A stretch of 64,000 nucleotides of DNA from Castellaniella sp. (GTDB taxonomy: Bacteria > Pseudomonadota > Gammaproteobacteria > Burkholderiales > Burkholderiaceae_B). The first letter of the stretch is position 1; each line of letters begins with the position of its first letter. The DNA is taken from positions 124,001 to 188,000 of the forward strand of contig NZ_SCQN01000046.1 in assembly GCF_004321985.1 (NCBI RefSeq). The letters run 5' to 3'. This document shows, piece by piece, positions 34,041 through 42,796 of this stretch. Position numbers and translations under genes: made by a program. The notes below the pieces were generated by a model. The model was not told the DNA's origin and ran no database searches. It saw only the letters and a program-made list of their open reading frames with translations.

Positions 34041-35288
34041 GTGGACGCTCAACTCAACATTGACCAACGGGGTGGCAGCTCACCCGATACGGTATCGCCC
34101 TACGCCTGGAAGGCCCTATGGGGCTCGGCGATCGGTTATGCCATGGACGGCTTCGACTTGCTGATTCTTGGGTTCATGCTGACAGCGATTTCGGCCGATC
34201 TGCATCTGGCCCCGAGTCAGGCGGGGGCACTGGTGACGTGGACGCTAGTGGGGGCCGTCTGTGGTGGCATTGTGTTTGGCTCACTGAGCGATCATTACGG
34301 TCGGGTGCGGGTGCTGACCTGGTCCATCTTGCTGTTTGCCGTGTTCACGGGGCTCTGTGCCGTTGCACAAGGTTATTGGGATCTTCTCGTCTACCGGACC
34401 ATCGCCGGGGTGGGCCTGGGCGGCGAGTTCGGCATCGGTATGGCATTGGCCGCCGAGGCCTGGCCAGCCCGGCACCGGGCGCGAGTCTCGTCCTATGTGG
34501 CATTGGGCTGGCAGGCCGGAGTGCTGGTGGCTGCCATCGTGATTCCGTTCCTGTTGCCGCGCATCGGTTGGCGCGGCATGTTCCTGGTCGGCATCTTCCC
34601 GGCTGTTGTCGCCTGGGTGATCCGCCGCCATCTGCATGAGCCGGATCTGTTCGTCGAGAAAGTCGAGAAGCAGCGCCACAGCCTGTTGGATTCGTATCGC
34701 ATGCTGGTGAGTGATCCGCGCACTACACGTACCAGTGTGGGCATGTTCATCCTGTGCTCGGTCCAGAACTTCGGCTACTACGGGATCATGATCTGGATGC
34801 CGACCTACCTGGCGAAGTCCCAGGGCTTTGGATTGACCAAATCCGCCGTCTGGACCGGAGCCACGATCATCGGGATGGCTTTCGGGATCTGGCTCTTTGG
34901 TCATCTGGCCGACCGCATTGGCCGCAAGCCCAGTTTCCTGATCTATCAGCTGGGGGCCATCGTCATGGTGCTGTATTACTCTCAGTTGACCAATCCCGAC
35001 ACCATGCTCTGGGCGGGTGCGGTGATGGGGCTGTTCGTCAACGGCATGCTGGGCGGCAATGGCGCGGTGATGTCCGAGGCCTACCCGACGGAAGCCCGCG
35101 CCACGGCGCAGAACGTGCTGTTCAATCTGGGTCGGGCCGTGGGCGGTTTCGGTCCGCTGGTGGTCGGCGCGATTGCCGCTGCCTATTCCTTTCATGTGGC
35201 CATCGCATTGCTGGCTTCCATCTACGTGCTGGACATGCTGGCAACGGTGTTTCTGATCCCCGAGCTGAAGGGGGCGGAGCTGAAGTAA
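34041..35288 (+). CDS. MFS transporter, AAHS-like (aromatic acid:H+ symporter)
   Basis: A 415-residue 12-helix MFS transporter that resembles the aromatic acid/H+ symporter group: GYAMDGFDLLILGFML in helix 1, GSLSDHYGRVRVL in loop 2-3, the substrate-region RTIAGVGLGGEFGIG in helix 4 and GHLADRIGRKPSF in the second half. Its GTG start has AGGAG nine bases upstream. It is the first gene of a tight operon that includes a dihydroorotate dehydrogenase. Orotate is an aromatic carboxylate, so uptake of orotate or a related pyrimidine acid is the simplest reading; this is inferred from context. Its stop overlaps the next start (TAATG). Confidence 0.85.
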   Translation: MDAQLNIDQRGGSSPDTVSPYAWKALWGSAIGYAMDGFDLLILGFMLTAISADLHLAPSQAGALVTWTLVGAVCGGIVFGSLSDHYGRVRVLTWSILLFAVFTGLCAVAQGYWDLLVYRTIAGVGLGGEFGIGMALAAEAWPARHRARVSSYVALGWQAGVLVAAIVIPFLLPRIGWRGMFLVGIFPAVVAWVIRRHLHEPDLFVEKVEKQRHSLLDSYRMLVSDPRTTRTSVGMFILCSVQNFGYYGIMIWMPTYLAKSQGFGLTKSAVWTGATIIGMAFGIWLFGHLADRIGRKPSFLIYQLGAIVMVLYYSQLTNPDTMLWAGAVMGLFVNGMLGGNGAVMSEAYPTEARATAQNVLFNLGRAVGGFGPLVVGAIAAAYSFHVAIALLASIYVLDMLATVFLIPELKGAELK

Positions 35289-36178
35289 TGACGGTTGGGA
35301 CGCGTGAGGATCTGCGGCAGTGCACGGATATGCGGGATGTGCAGGGTTTCCGGCGCAATGCGCAGGCAGTGGCATCGCATGTGTGCCGCGTGCAGGAACA
35401 CCGCTGGGTGAATGCCCGCTACAAGTACCTGCGCCTGGAGTCCGATACGGGTCTGGCCAGTGTGACGTTTCCGGGTCAGTTCTATCAGTTGAAATGCCCC
35501 GTCACGGAGGCGTCGCAGCCGTTCCTGCTGCGTCCCATGAGCGTCTACGGGACGGGGCCAGGAGCCGGCGGGATCCAGTTCCTGTACAACGTCACGGGTA
35601 CCGGTACGCGGGCGCTGGCAGAATTGCGGGTTGGCGACACGATGCAGATCGTGGGGCCGCTGGGCAATACCTTCACCATACAGCCAGCCTTCCGGCGCAT
35701 TCTCTTGGTAGCCCGGGGAGTGGGCCTGGCGACGCTTGCGCCAGTGGTTCGGGCGGCAGCATCGGCAGGGACAAACATCGTGGCCGTCATGTCGGCCCGC
35801 ATGCCGGCCGATCTGATGCGCGATGAGTTCCTCGGGGACGCGCCGGCCGACGTTCACTGTGTGTATGACAGCAATGGTTCATCGGCGGTGGATCGGGTGG
35901 AGATCCTGGTTCGCCGCCTGTTGACCGAGCAGCCTGCCGATGCGGTTTATACCTGCGGCTCGCAGCGGTTGCTGATGCTGCTACAACGGGTGTTGGGCGA
36001 TTTCCCGGACGTGCTGGGCGAGGTGGCCATGGAGCAGCACATGGCCTGCGGCATGGGGGTGTGCCTGTCCTGTGTGCGGTTGTTCGATCGGGACGGGAGC
36101 AAGCAGTTCCTTCGCGTCTGCCGTGATGGGCCGGTGTTTCCCATCCGCGATGTGGTGGGCGAGGTGCAATATGGTTGA
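35288..36178 (+). CDS. Dihydroorotate dehydrogenase electron-transfer subunit (PyrK-like)
   Basis: A 296-residue FAD and [2Fe-2S] subunit of the ferredoxin reductase superfamily, like PyrK of class 1B dihydroorotate dehydrogenases. It has an N-terminal FAD domain with LRPMS (about residue 82), a nucleotide-binding segment VARGVGLATLAP (about 142), and four C-terminal cysteines (ACGMGVC, SC, RVC) in a C-x4-C-x2-C-x15-C pattern that would hold the iron-sulfur cluster. The usual GGGxG of PyrK is ARGVG, so it is divergent. It would pass electrons between NAD(H) and the catalytic subunit. It overlaps the transporter gene by one base and the next gene by eight. Confidence 0.85.
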   Translation: MTVGTREDLRQCTDMRDVQGFRRNAQAVASHVCRVQEHRWVNARYKYLRLESDTGLASVTFPGQFYQLKCPVTEASQPFLLRPMSVYGTGPGAGGIQFLYNVTGTGTRALAELRVGDTMQIVGPLGNTFTIQPAFRRILLVARGVGLATLAPVVRAAASAGTNIVAVMSARMPADLMRDEFLGDAPADVHCVYDSNGSSAVDRVEILVRRLLTEQPADAVYTCGSQRLLMLLQRVLGDFPDVLGEVAMEQHMACGMGVCLSCVRLFDRDGSKQFLRVCRDGPVFPIRDVVGEVQYG

Positions 36179-37121
36179 TCTGAGCGTGGATCTCGACGGT
36201 CTGCCGTTGCGCAGCCCCATCATGCCCGCGTCGGGCTGCTTCGCCATCGAATATGCCGAGGCGCTGGATTTCAATCGATTGGGCGCGCTGGTCATCAAGA
36301 GCGTCTCGCCCAGGAGCCGGCTCGGCAATCCGACGCCGAGGGTGGCCGAGACAGCCAGCGGCATGCTGAATTCCATCGGGATTCCCAGCAAGGGCCTGGA
36401 TTACTTCCTGGATCATGTGTTGCCGCCCTATCTGCAGTTCCGCACACCCGTGGTCGTATCCATCTCGGCCGACACTGTGGATGAATTCGCGCAGGCGGCC
36501 GCCCGGCTGTCAGTGCCTGGTGTGGCGGTGATCGAGGCCAATATTTCCTGCCCCAACCTGGAGGCCGACGGCCTGGCGTTCGCGATGGATCCGGAAGCGA
36601 CCCGTGCGGCCATGCGGGCCGTGAAGGCGCAGACCGCGCTTCCTGTGTGGGCCAAACTCACCCCCAATGTGTCGCATGTGGCGGAGATCGCCTGTGCTGC
36701 CGAGGCGGGCGGCGCCAGTGCGCTGGTCATGGGCAATACCGTGCTGGGCATGGCCATCGACGTCCATACGCGCAAGCCCCGGCTCGGGAATGTCATGGGG
36801 GGTTTGTCCGGGCCTGCGATCAAGCCCATCGCGGTGCGCATGGTGTACCAGTGCCACCGCAGCGTCAGCATTCCCATCATCGGCTGTGGCGGAATCGCCT
36901 GCGCCGAGGATGTCGTGGAGTTCATGCTGGCGGGCGCCAGTGCCATACAGGTGGGGGCCGCGTCGTTCCAGGATCCGGCAATCATGCAGAAGATTACCGA
37001 TGACCTGGTCCGGTTCTGCGATGAGACGGGGGTTCCGGCCGTTGGCGGACTGACCGGCGCCATCGCTCTGGACGCGGATCTGACCGACAGCTGGCTGCGC
37101 ATGGCGCAGCAATCGGGCTAG
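36171..37121 (+). CDS. Dihydroorotate dehydrogenase catalytic subunit (class 1B, PyrD-like)
   Basis: A 316-residue FMN TIM-barrel enzyme interconverting dihydroorotate and orotate. Motifs seen are MPASGCF at the N-terminus, KSVSPRSRLGNPTPR, the substrate loop MLNSIGIPSKG, and the active-site base Cys in NISCPN (serine in membrane class 2 enzymes). VMGGLSGPAIKPIAVRMV and GCGGIACAEDVVEFMLAG complete the FMN site. Pairing with a PyrK-type subunit makes it the NAD-linked class 1B type. Betaproteobacteria normally synthesise pyrimidines with a quinone-linked class 2 PyrD, so this pair is probably an accessory enzyme. In anaerobic orotate breakdown, class 1B enzymes run in the reducing direction. 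Confidence 0.88.
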   Translation: MVDLSVDLDGLPLRSPIMPASGCFAIEYAEALDFNRLGALVIKSVSPRSRLGNPTPRVAETASGMLNSIGIPSKGLDYFLDHVLPPYLQFRTPVVVSISADTVDEFAQAAARLSVPGVAVIEANISCPNLEADGLAFAMDPEATRAAMRAVKAQTALPVWAKLTPNVSHVAEIACAAEAGGASALVMGNTVLGMAIDVHTRKPRLGNVMGGLSGPAIKPIAVRMVYQCHRSVSIPIIGCGGIACAEDVVEFMLAGASAIQVGAASFQDPAIMQKITDDLVRFCDETGVPAVGGLTGAIALDADLTDSWLRMAQQSG

Positions 37122-37172
37122 CCGAGGCCGGCAGCCGCCGCAGCGGGCGCAACTTGAAGGTGCAGCACAATC

Positions 37173-38429
37173 ATGATCGATCTTATCCAATATCGGGCGC
37201 TGGCGGAAAAGATTTTCGCTGACATCCGCGAGTTCTCCTTTGATGGCGTGGGCATCACCCGCGAAAGCTACGGGCGCGGTGAGTCCGCAGCCGCCGATTA
37301 TCTGCGGGGTCTTGCCGAGTCGGAGGGGCTGGCCGTGCAGGCCGATCGGGCCGCCAACCTGGTTTTCCGGTTTCCGGAGACGCCGGCTAGTAACTCGGTC
37401 ATCTGGATGGGATCGCACATGGACTCGGTGCCCCAGGGGGGCAATTACGATGGTCTGGCGGGTGTCGTGGCCGGTTTGCTGTGTCTGGTGGCGCGCCGCC
37501 GCGAAGGCGTGGGCGGCCCGCTTGAGGTCATCGGCTTCCGGGGCGAGGAAAGCGCCTGGTTTGGCAAGGCCTACATGGGTTCCAGCGCGCTGCTGGGAAA
37601 ACTGTCCGAGGCCGATCTGGCGCTCAGGCGCCGGGGCGCGGATGAGTCCCTGGGCGACTGCATGCAGGCGCTGGGTGCCGACATGACGGCCATTCGGGCT
37701 GGTGAAAGGCTGTTTGATCCCGCTCGCGTGAGAACGTATCTGGAGCTCCACATCGAGCAGGGACCGGTCATGGTGGCGCGCGATCTGCCGGTTGCGGTGG
37801 TGTCCAGCATCCGGGGGAACTTTCGTCACAATCATATTGTGTGCGAGGGCGAGTCGGGGCATTCCGGTGTGGTGCCCCGGTGGTTGCGGCACGATGCCAT
37901 GTTTGCGGTGGCCGACCTGCTGATGCGGCTGGACGAGCATTGGCGGATGCTGCAGGAACGTGGCACGGATCTTGTGCTCACGGCGGGCATCGTCGGGACC
38001 GATCCTGCGGAACACGCGGTCTCGCGCATTCCGGGCCGCGTCGCGTTCAGCCTGGAGGCGCGTAGCCGCAGCACGGATACGCTGGAGGCCTTCTATCAGC
38101 TAGTGCGAGCAGAGTGCTCGGCGATCGCGCACGAACGCGGTGTGGCGTTCGATTTTGACCGGCGGGTGCTGTCGGCCCCTGCCACGATGAATACGCGTGT
38201 GTGTGATACGCTTTCTGCCGCCTGCGCGGCGCGCGAGCTGGCTCACGACGTAATCCCCAGCGGCGCCGGGCATGATGCGGCCCTGATGGCCAATGCCGGC
38301 ATCCCCAGCGGCATGGTGTTCGTGCGTAACCAGAACGGATCGCATAATCCGCGCGAGGCGATGGATCTGGACGATTTCATGCTGGGTGTGCAGGTGCTCA
38401 GCGATGCGCTGGAGCCCCTGAGCGCGTGA
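37173..38429 (+). CDS. M20-family carbamoylase-type amidohydrolase
   Basis: A 418-residue zinc/manganese amidohydrolase of the allantoate amidohydrolase/N-carbamoyl-amino-acid hydrolase group. Metal-ligand motifs are complete: GSHMDSVPQGGNYDG (His and Asp), GEESAWFG (Glu), LELHIEQGPV (His) and the C-terminal GSHNPREAMD (His). A lid domain lies between about residues 210 and 325. Such enzymes split ureido groups to an amine, CO2 and ammonia. Next to a dihydroorotate dehydrogenase, the attractive substrate is N-carbamoyl-L-aspartate (ureidosuccinate), yielding aspartate. Hydantoin-derived carbamoyl amino acids or beta-ureidopropionate are alternatives. It starts 52 bases after the previous gene. 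Confidence 0.88.
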   Translation: MIDLIQYRALAEKIFADIREFSFDGVGITRESYGRGESAAADYLRGLAESEGLAVQADRAANLVFRFPETPASNSVIWMGSHMDSVPQGGNYDGLAGVVAGLLCLVARRREGVGGPLEVIGFRGEESAWFGKAYMGSSALLGKLSEADLALRRRGADESLGDCMQALGADMTAIRAGERLFDPARVRTYLELHIEQGPVMVARDLPVAVVSSIRGNFRHNHIVCEGESGHSGVVPRWLRHDAMFAVADLLMRLDEHWRMLQERGTDLVLTAGIVGTDPAEHAVSRIPGRVAFSLEARSRSTDTLEAFYQLVRAECSAIAHERGVAFDFDRRVLSAPATMNTRVCDTLSAACAARELAHDVIPSGAGHDAALMANAGIPSGMVFVRNQNGSHNPREAMDLDDFMLGVQVLSDALEPLSA

Positions 38430-38475
38430 TGGCGTTGTGGATGGCGGTCGCTCGGGCTGTTCGGGAGAGGAGGCA

Positions 38476-39186
38476 ATGGTGAATTCGTCGATGTTTTTTG
38501 GCCCCGATGTCTTCGGGCAGCAGGCTGATCCAGCCGCGGCGGTGGCGCGGGCGTTGCTTGAGGCCGGCTGCGTCCGATTGCGCGCCGAGGAGCCGTTTCA
38601 CCTTCCATCAGGGTGGGCCAGTCCCGTCTACATCGATTGCCGGCGGCTGATCTCGTTTCCAGCTCTGCGCCGTCAGCTGCTGGCGCGCGCTCTGCGGGTG
38701 CTGCAAGCGCGTGGCGCGCTGGATGGGCTTGTCGCCGTGGCCGGCGGCGAGGCCAGCGGAATTGCCCTGGCGGCCTGGATGGCCGAGGCGTTCGGGCTGC
38801 CGCTGCAGTACGTGCGCAAGCGGCGTACCAGTCGCAATCAGGTCGAGGGTGTCGTCGTAGCGGGCGGCAGGGTGCTGCTGGTGGATGACATGATGGCCGG
38901 CGGCCAGTCAAAGGTCCGGTTTTGCAAGGCGTTGTCGGCGGCCGGTGCACGGGTCGACACGCTGTTCGTCGTGTTCGACTATGGGACATTCCCCACCGAT
39001 GAGCTTCTCGCTCCACTGGGGGTATCAGTCTGTGCGCTGGCGACTTGGCAGGATGTCCTGGGGGTCTGGCGGGCTGATGGTGGCATTGCTCCACAGGCCC
39101 TGCGCGATTTCGAGTCTTTCCTGTCGGACCCGGCTGGCTGGTCGCAGGCCCACGGCGGCCTGGGGCAGAATCCGGCCAGGCGCTGA
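38476..39186 (+). CDS. Divergent orotate phosphoribosyltransferase-like protein
   Basis: A 236-residue protein with the type I phosphoribosyltransferase fold and clear OPRT features: FHLPSGWASPVYIDCRRLIS, VAVAGGEASGI and YVRKRRTSRNQVEG (catalytic flexible loop region). The PRPP-binding loop, normally VDDVxTxGTS, reads VDDMMAGGQS (136-145), so it is altered at the TxGT positions. The housekeeping pyrE at 40605 has the normal [10 protein letters not shown]. The protein may convert orotate to OMP as salvage, use another base, or act as a regulator. Start codon choice among ATG 38476, GTG 38479 and ATG 38491 is unclear, since AGGAGG lies very close to the first. Confidence 0.8.
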   Translation: MVNSSMFFGPDVFGQQADPAAAVARALLEAGCVRLRAEEPFHLPSGWASPVYIDCRRLISFPALRRQLLARALRVLQARGALDGLVAVAGGEASGIALAAWMAEAFGLPLQYVRKRRTSRNQVEGVVVAGGRVLLVDDMMAGGQSKVRFCKALSAAGARVDTLFVVFDYGTFPTDELLAPLGVSVCALATWQDVLGVWRADGGIAPQALRDFESFLSDPAGWSQAHGGLGQNPARR

Positions 39187-39189
39187 CGG

Positions 39190-40098
39190 GTGCCACCCAT
39201 GCCCGATGCGCCCGCGTTCAAGTCTGCGATCGACTATGCTGCCCTGGGTGACCGCCTGCATGCCTATCGCATTGGCGCTGCGCTGCAGGCTGAGGACGTG
39301 GCCGCCCAGCTTGGCATCTCCAGGGCGGCCGTCTACCGTATGGAAAAGGGCGAGATCGTCAAGATCGATACGCTGGAGCGGGTCGCCGAACTGCTGGGGA
39401 CGTCGCTGGCATCGCTGCTGGGCGTGGAGGTCGAGTATTACGCCAACGCCCTGGGGTTTTTCGAGCGCATGCGTCAGCTCGAACGCAGCGCCGACAATAT
39501 CTTCGCCCATTTCGAGCCTGTCTCTCTGCTGCTGGCCTCGGACGACTACCCGGAGCTGCTGCGCGGCATGCTGCTGGAGGTCACCGCGCGGCGGGCGGGC
39601 GGGGCGCTGACCGAGGATGAGGCCAACGCCATCATCGGTGTGATCGCGGATCGGCGGGCGACCTTTCGCGAGCGTCGTCCCCAGGTCGTGGGCCTGATCG
39701 GCATGCACGGGCTGGAGCGCTTCCTGCAGATGGGCATGGTGGGCCGGGTCAGGCTGTCGGAGGCCGTCCGGCGGCAGCGCCTGGCGGCTGCGCGGCGGGA
39801 GATCGGCCGGCTGGCCGATCTGATGGCCAGCGAGTTGCTGAATGTCCGCATTGGCTTGATCGATGACGCCATGCCGGCGTCTACCTTCGAGTTTTTCTCA
39901 GGGCCGTCCGGCAAGGCGGTCGCGGTCAGCCCATTCCGTCTGGGAGAGCTGCCCAATGTTCGCAACGGCATCGCCACCGTGACGTCGGCGCCCGAGGCGA
40001 TCCGGCGCTACGAGCACCTGATTGCTCGTTTGTGGAAGAGCGCATACAAGGGCGCGGCCGGTGCGGCCCATCTGCATAAACTGCTGGGCCGGCTCTGA
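39190..40098 (+). CDS. XRE-family transcriptional regulator
   Basis: A 302-residue regulator (299 if the ATG at 39199 is used). The N-terminal Cro/C1-type helix-turn-helix at about 20-75 (HAYRIGAALQAEDVAAQLGI, then SRAAVYRMEKGEI) is followed by a large domain of about 210 residues with no family I recognise, probably a ligand-binding domain. It is the last gene of the operon beginning with the MFS transporter, three bases after the PRT-like gene, and most likely senses a pathway intermediate such as orotate or dihydroorotate to control the operon. The palindrome near 33941 is a candidate operator. Confidence 0.8.
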   Translation: MPPMPDAPAFKSAIDYAALGDRLHAYRIGAALQAEDVAAQLGISRAAVYRMEKGEIVKIDTLERVAELLGTSLASLLGVEVEYYANALGFFERMRQLERSADNIFAHFEPVSLLLASDDYPELLRGMLLEVTARRAGGALTEDEANAIIGVIADRRATFRERRPQVVGLIGMHGLERFLQMGMVGRVRLSEAVRRQRLAAARREIGRLADLMASELLNVRIGLIDDAMPASTFEFFSGPSGKAVAVSPFRLGELPNVRNGIATVTSAPEAIRRYEHLIARLWKSAYKGAAGAAHLHKLLGRL

Positions 40099-40207
40099 TG
40101 GTTGGGCGATCGGCTGTGATGCGCCTTTCTGACGCCACGTGTGTTTGCGGCTATGCTATTAGACTGTTCTCGTGTGGGGCGGTCGTCTGGATCTGGAGTT
40201 GCCGGGA

Positions 40208-40534
40208 ATGACATTCAAGGAAATCACGCAGCGTTTCGCGCAGTCGGAATCGGGCAGCGATTCGTTCAAGCAGTTCTACAAGGACGCGTTCCAGCTCATG
40301 AAGCAGGATCCGGCCAACGCCGGGCTGTATTTCGTGGTGGGGATCGCTGCCCAGACCTACGTCATCAAATACGAGGATCAGGAGGTCGCGCCGGAATTCG
40401 CCGATCGCGTGAAGGCGACATTGGAGTCCTTCAACAGCCGGTTGCTGGCTGCGCTGGACATGGCGCCCGCCGAGCGCCTGAAGGCCCTCGGTGAAGTGGC
40501 CGTCGACTACGAGTGGAACGAAGACGCGTTCTGA
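40208..40534 (+). CDS. Conserved hypothetical protein (108 aa)
   Basis: A soluble, acidic protein of 108 residues starting [10 protein letters not shown]. There is no signal peptide, membrane helix or known motif, but the composition and codon use look like a real gene. The ATG at 40208 is preceded by a GGGA just upstream. A strong hairpin follows its stop and separates it from pyrE. A link to pyrimidine synthesis is possible by position only. Confidence 0.65.
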   Translation: MTFKEITQRFAQSESGSDSFKQFYKDAFQLMKQDPANAGLYFVVGIAAQTYVIKYEDQEVAPEFADRVKATLESFNSRLLAALDMAPAERLKALGEVAVDYEWNEDAF

Positions 40535-40540
40535 TCCCCA

Positions 40541-40577
40541 TGCCATTATCGCGCCGCCAAATGGCGCGATAATGGCA
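40541..40577 (+). promoter_or_regulatory. 15-bp perfect hairpin in the pyrE leader
   Basis: TGCCATTATCGCGCC (40541-40555) pairs perfectly with GGCGCGATAATGGCA (40563-40577) around a 7-base loop, ending 27 bases before the pyrE ATG. No T-run follows, so it is not a plain terminator. It may be an operator, an attenuator part, or an RNA-stability element that controls pyrE. Confidence 0.6.
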
Positions 40578-40604
40578 CGTTTACCCGATTCGAGACCTTC
40601 CATC

Positions 40605-41273
40605 ATGCCCGGGACGCACGCCCTAGCCTTCGTTCGCTTTGCCCTGGAACACGGGGTTCTGCGCTTTGGTGAGTTCAAGACCAAGTCGGGGCGCGTGAGC
40701 CCCTACTTTTTCAATGCGGGCCTGTTCAACGATGGCGCCTGTGTCGGCCGGCTAGGCAAGTTCTACGCCGAGGCTCTGGTGAATTCCGGGCTGGAGTTCG
40801 ACATGCTGTTTGGCCCCGCCTACAAGGGCATTCCGCTGGCGACGACGGCGGCGGTCGCGCTGGCCGAACACCCCGTGCTGGCTGGTCGCCATGTTCCGTT
40901 TGCCTTCAATCGGAAAGAGGCCAAGGACCACGGTGAAGGCGGCGTGTTGGTGGGGGCGCCGCTCGCCGGCCGGGTGGTGATCATCGATGACGTGGTCACT
41001 GCTGGTACGTCCGTGCGAGAGTCCGTGGCGCTGATCCGTGCCGCTGGTGCCCAGCCTGCCGCCGTGCTGATCGCAATGGACCGCATGGAGCGTGCGGGTA
41101 CGCTCGGCAACCTGTCGGCGCATTCCGCCGTCCAGGATCTGGAGCAGACCTATGACCTCCCCGTCATCAGCATTGCCTCGCTCACGGATGTGATCGGTCT
41201 GCTGGACGGCGACCAGGATTTGAACACGCACCGCGAAGCAGTGGTCGCGTACCGCGCGCAATACGGGATCTGA
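40605..41273 (+). CDS. pyrE: Orotate phosphoribosyltransferase
   Basis: PyrE joins orotate to PRPP to form OMP in pyrimidine synthesis. The 222-residue product has [19 protein letters not shown] at the N-terminus, the substrate loop [10 protein letters not shown], the catalytic loop [13 protein letters not shown] and a normal PRPP motif [10 protein letters not shown]. The ATG at 40605 ([10 protein letters not shown]) is chosen over upstream in-frame starts because it fits the family N-terminus and begins after the leader hairpin. It is a separate housekeeping copy; a diverged paralogue is coded at 38476-39186. Confidence 0.95.
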   Translation: MPGTHALAFVRFALEHGVLRFGEFKTKSGRVSPYFFNAGLFNDGACVGRLGKFYAEALVNSGLEFDMLFGPAYKGIPLATTAAVALAEHPVLAGRHVPFAFNRKEAKDHGEGGVLVGAPLAGRVVIIDDVVTAGTSVRESVALIRAAGAQPAAVLIAMDRMERAGTLGNLSAHSAVQDLEQTYDLPVISIASLTDVIGLLDGDQDLNTHREAVVAYRAQYGI

Positions 41274-41287
41274 TCGGGCTCAGCTAT

Positions 41288-41306
41288 CGTCTCGGGAGAC
41301 GCTTTT
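41288..41306 (+). terminator. Probable intrinsic terminator of pyrE
   Basis: CGTCT-CGGG-AGACG hairpin (41288-41301 including loop closing bases) followed by CTTTT. It lies 15 bases beyond the pyrE stop. The stem is short but GC-capped. Confidence 0.5.
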
Positions 41307-41338
41307 CCCGGCCGCATGACGCGTCAGCCATCCGGGTG

Positions 41339-42796
41339 TCAGCCGTCCAGTTTTTCCTTCAGCAGTGTGTTGACCTGCTGAGGGTTGGCCTTGCCGCGGG
41401 CGGCCTTCATGACCTGGCCGACCAGGGAATTGAACGCCTTCTGCTTACCGGCACGGTATTCTTCGACGATGGCCGGGTGCGCGGCCAGTACCGTGTCTAT
41501 CATGGCCTCGATGGCGCCGGTATCGCTGATCTGGCGCAGACCCCGCGCCTCGATGATCACGTCGGGGTCTCCGCCAGATTCTCCCGTCCACATGGCGGCG
41601 AAGACGTCGCGCGCGATCTTGTTGGAGATCGTGCCGTCCTGGATGCGGCTGATGAGGGCGGCCAGGCGCTTTGGCGAAACTGGCGACTGGCTGATTTCCA
41701 ATTCTTCGCGGTTCAGGGCGGCTGACAGCTCCCCGAGGATCCAGTTGGCTGCCTGCTTGGCCTGGTCTGTCGGCAGTGCGCCGGCGGTTGCCTCGAAGTA
41801 ATCCGCGATGGCACGGTGCAGCGTGAGCTGTGCGGCGTCGTAGCCCGTCAGTCCCATGTCGGATTCGAAGCGGGCGCGCTTGGCGGCCGGCAGTTCCGGC
41901 AGAGCGGCCCGCACGCGTTCGATCCAGTCCTGTGGCACGATCAGCGGCGGCAGGTCCGGGTCGGGGAAATAGCGGTAGTCGTTGGAGTCTTCCTTGGAGC
42001 GCATGGTGCGGGTTTCGTCGCGCTCGGAATCGTAGAGGCGGGTTTCCTGGCGGACTGTGCCGCCGTCCTCGATCAGTTCGATCTGGCGGCGGGCTTCGTA
42101 CTGGATCGCACGCTCCAGGAAGCGGAACGAGTTGATGTTCTTGATTTCGCAGCGGGTGTTGAATTCCTTCTGGCCCTTCGGGCGGACCGAGACGTTGGCG
42201 TCGCAGCGGAAAGAGCCTTCCTGCATGTTGCCGTCCGAAATCCCCAGCCAGACCACCAGCCCGTGCAGTGCCCGGGCGTAGGCCACGGCCTCGGCGGCCG
42301 ACCGCATTTCGGGCTCGGAGACGATTTCCAGCAGCGGTGTGCCGGCGCGGTTCAGGTCGATGCCGCTGGAGGACTCGCCGTGCGGTCCCTGGAAGTGCTC
42401 GTGCAGGGATTTGCCGGCGTCTTCTTCCAGGTGGGCGCGTGTCAGGTTGATGGTGTGTTCCTGTTCACCCACGAAGAAGGACATCTGGCCGCCGACCACG
42501 ATGGGTAGCTCGAATTGGCTGATCTGGTAGTTCTTCGGTAGGTCGGGGTAGAAGTAGTTCTTGCGCGCGAAAACCGATCGGTTTGCGACTTTGGCGCCGA
42601 TGGCCAGGCCGAAGCGGATGGCGCGTTCCACGGCGCCCCGGTTCATCACCGGCAGGGATCCGGGCAGCGCCATGTCCACTGCGTTGGCCTGGGTGTTCGG
42701 CACTGCGCCAAATCGGGTGCTGCTGCGGGAGAAGATTTTCGATTCCGTGGAAAGCTGGGTATGGGTTTCCAGCCCGATGACGATTTCCCAATCCAT
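41339..42796 (-). CDS. gatB: Asp-tRNA(Asn)/Glu-tRNA(Gln) amidotransferase subunit B
   Basis: GatB is the tRNA-binding and kinase subunit of the GatCAB amidotransferase that converts Asp-tRNA(Asn) or Glu-tRNA(Gln) to the amidated forms. Landmarks are [15 protein letters not shown] at the start, [27 protein letters not shown] and the C-terminal YqeY-like domain (about 335-485). The ATG at 42796 gives 485 residues, normal for the family. It overlaps the gatA stop by one base (TAATG). Confidence 0.97.
   Translation of the reverse strand: MDWEIVIGLETHTQLSTESKIFSRSSTRFGAVPNTQANAVDMALPGSLPVMNRGAVERAIRFGLAIGAKVANRSVFARKNYFYPDLPKNYQISQFELPIVVGGQMSFFVGEQEHTINLTRAHLEEDAGKSLHEHFQGPHGESSSGIDLNRAGTPLLEIVSEPEMRSAAEAVAYARALHGLVVWLGISDGNMQEGSFRCDANVSVRPKGQKEFNTRCEIKNINSFRFLERAIQYEARRQIELIEDGGTVRQETRLYDSERDETRTMRSKEDSNDYRYFPDPDLPPLIVPQDWIERVRAALPELPAAKRARFESDMGLTGYDAAQLTLHRAIADYFEATAGALPTDQAKQAANWILGELSAALNREELEISQSPVSPKRLAALISRIQDGTISNKIARDVFAAMWTGESGGDPDVIIEARGLRQISDTGAIEAMIDTVLAAHPAIVEEYRAGKQKAFNSLVGQVMKAARGKANPQQVNTLLKEKLDG

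Noticed and set aside
36510-38015. A 501-codon minus-strand open frame
   Set aside because: Antisense to the PyrD-like and hydrolase genes, which are clearly coding. The translation is rich in His, Gln, Arg and Ala with no motif.
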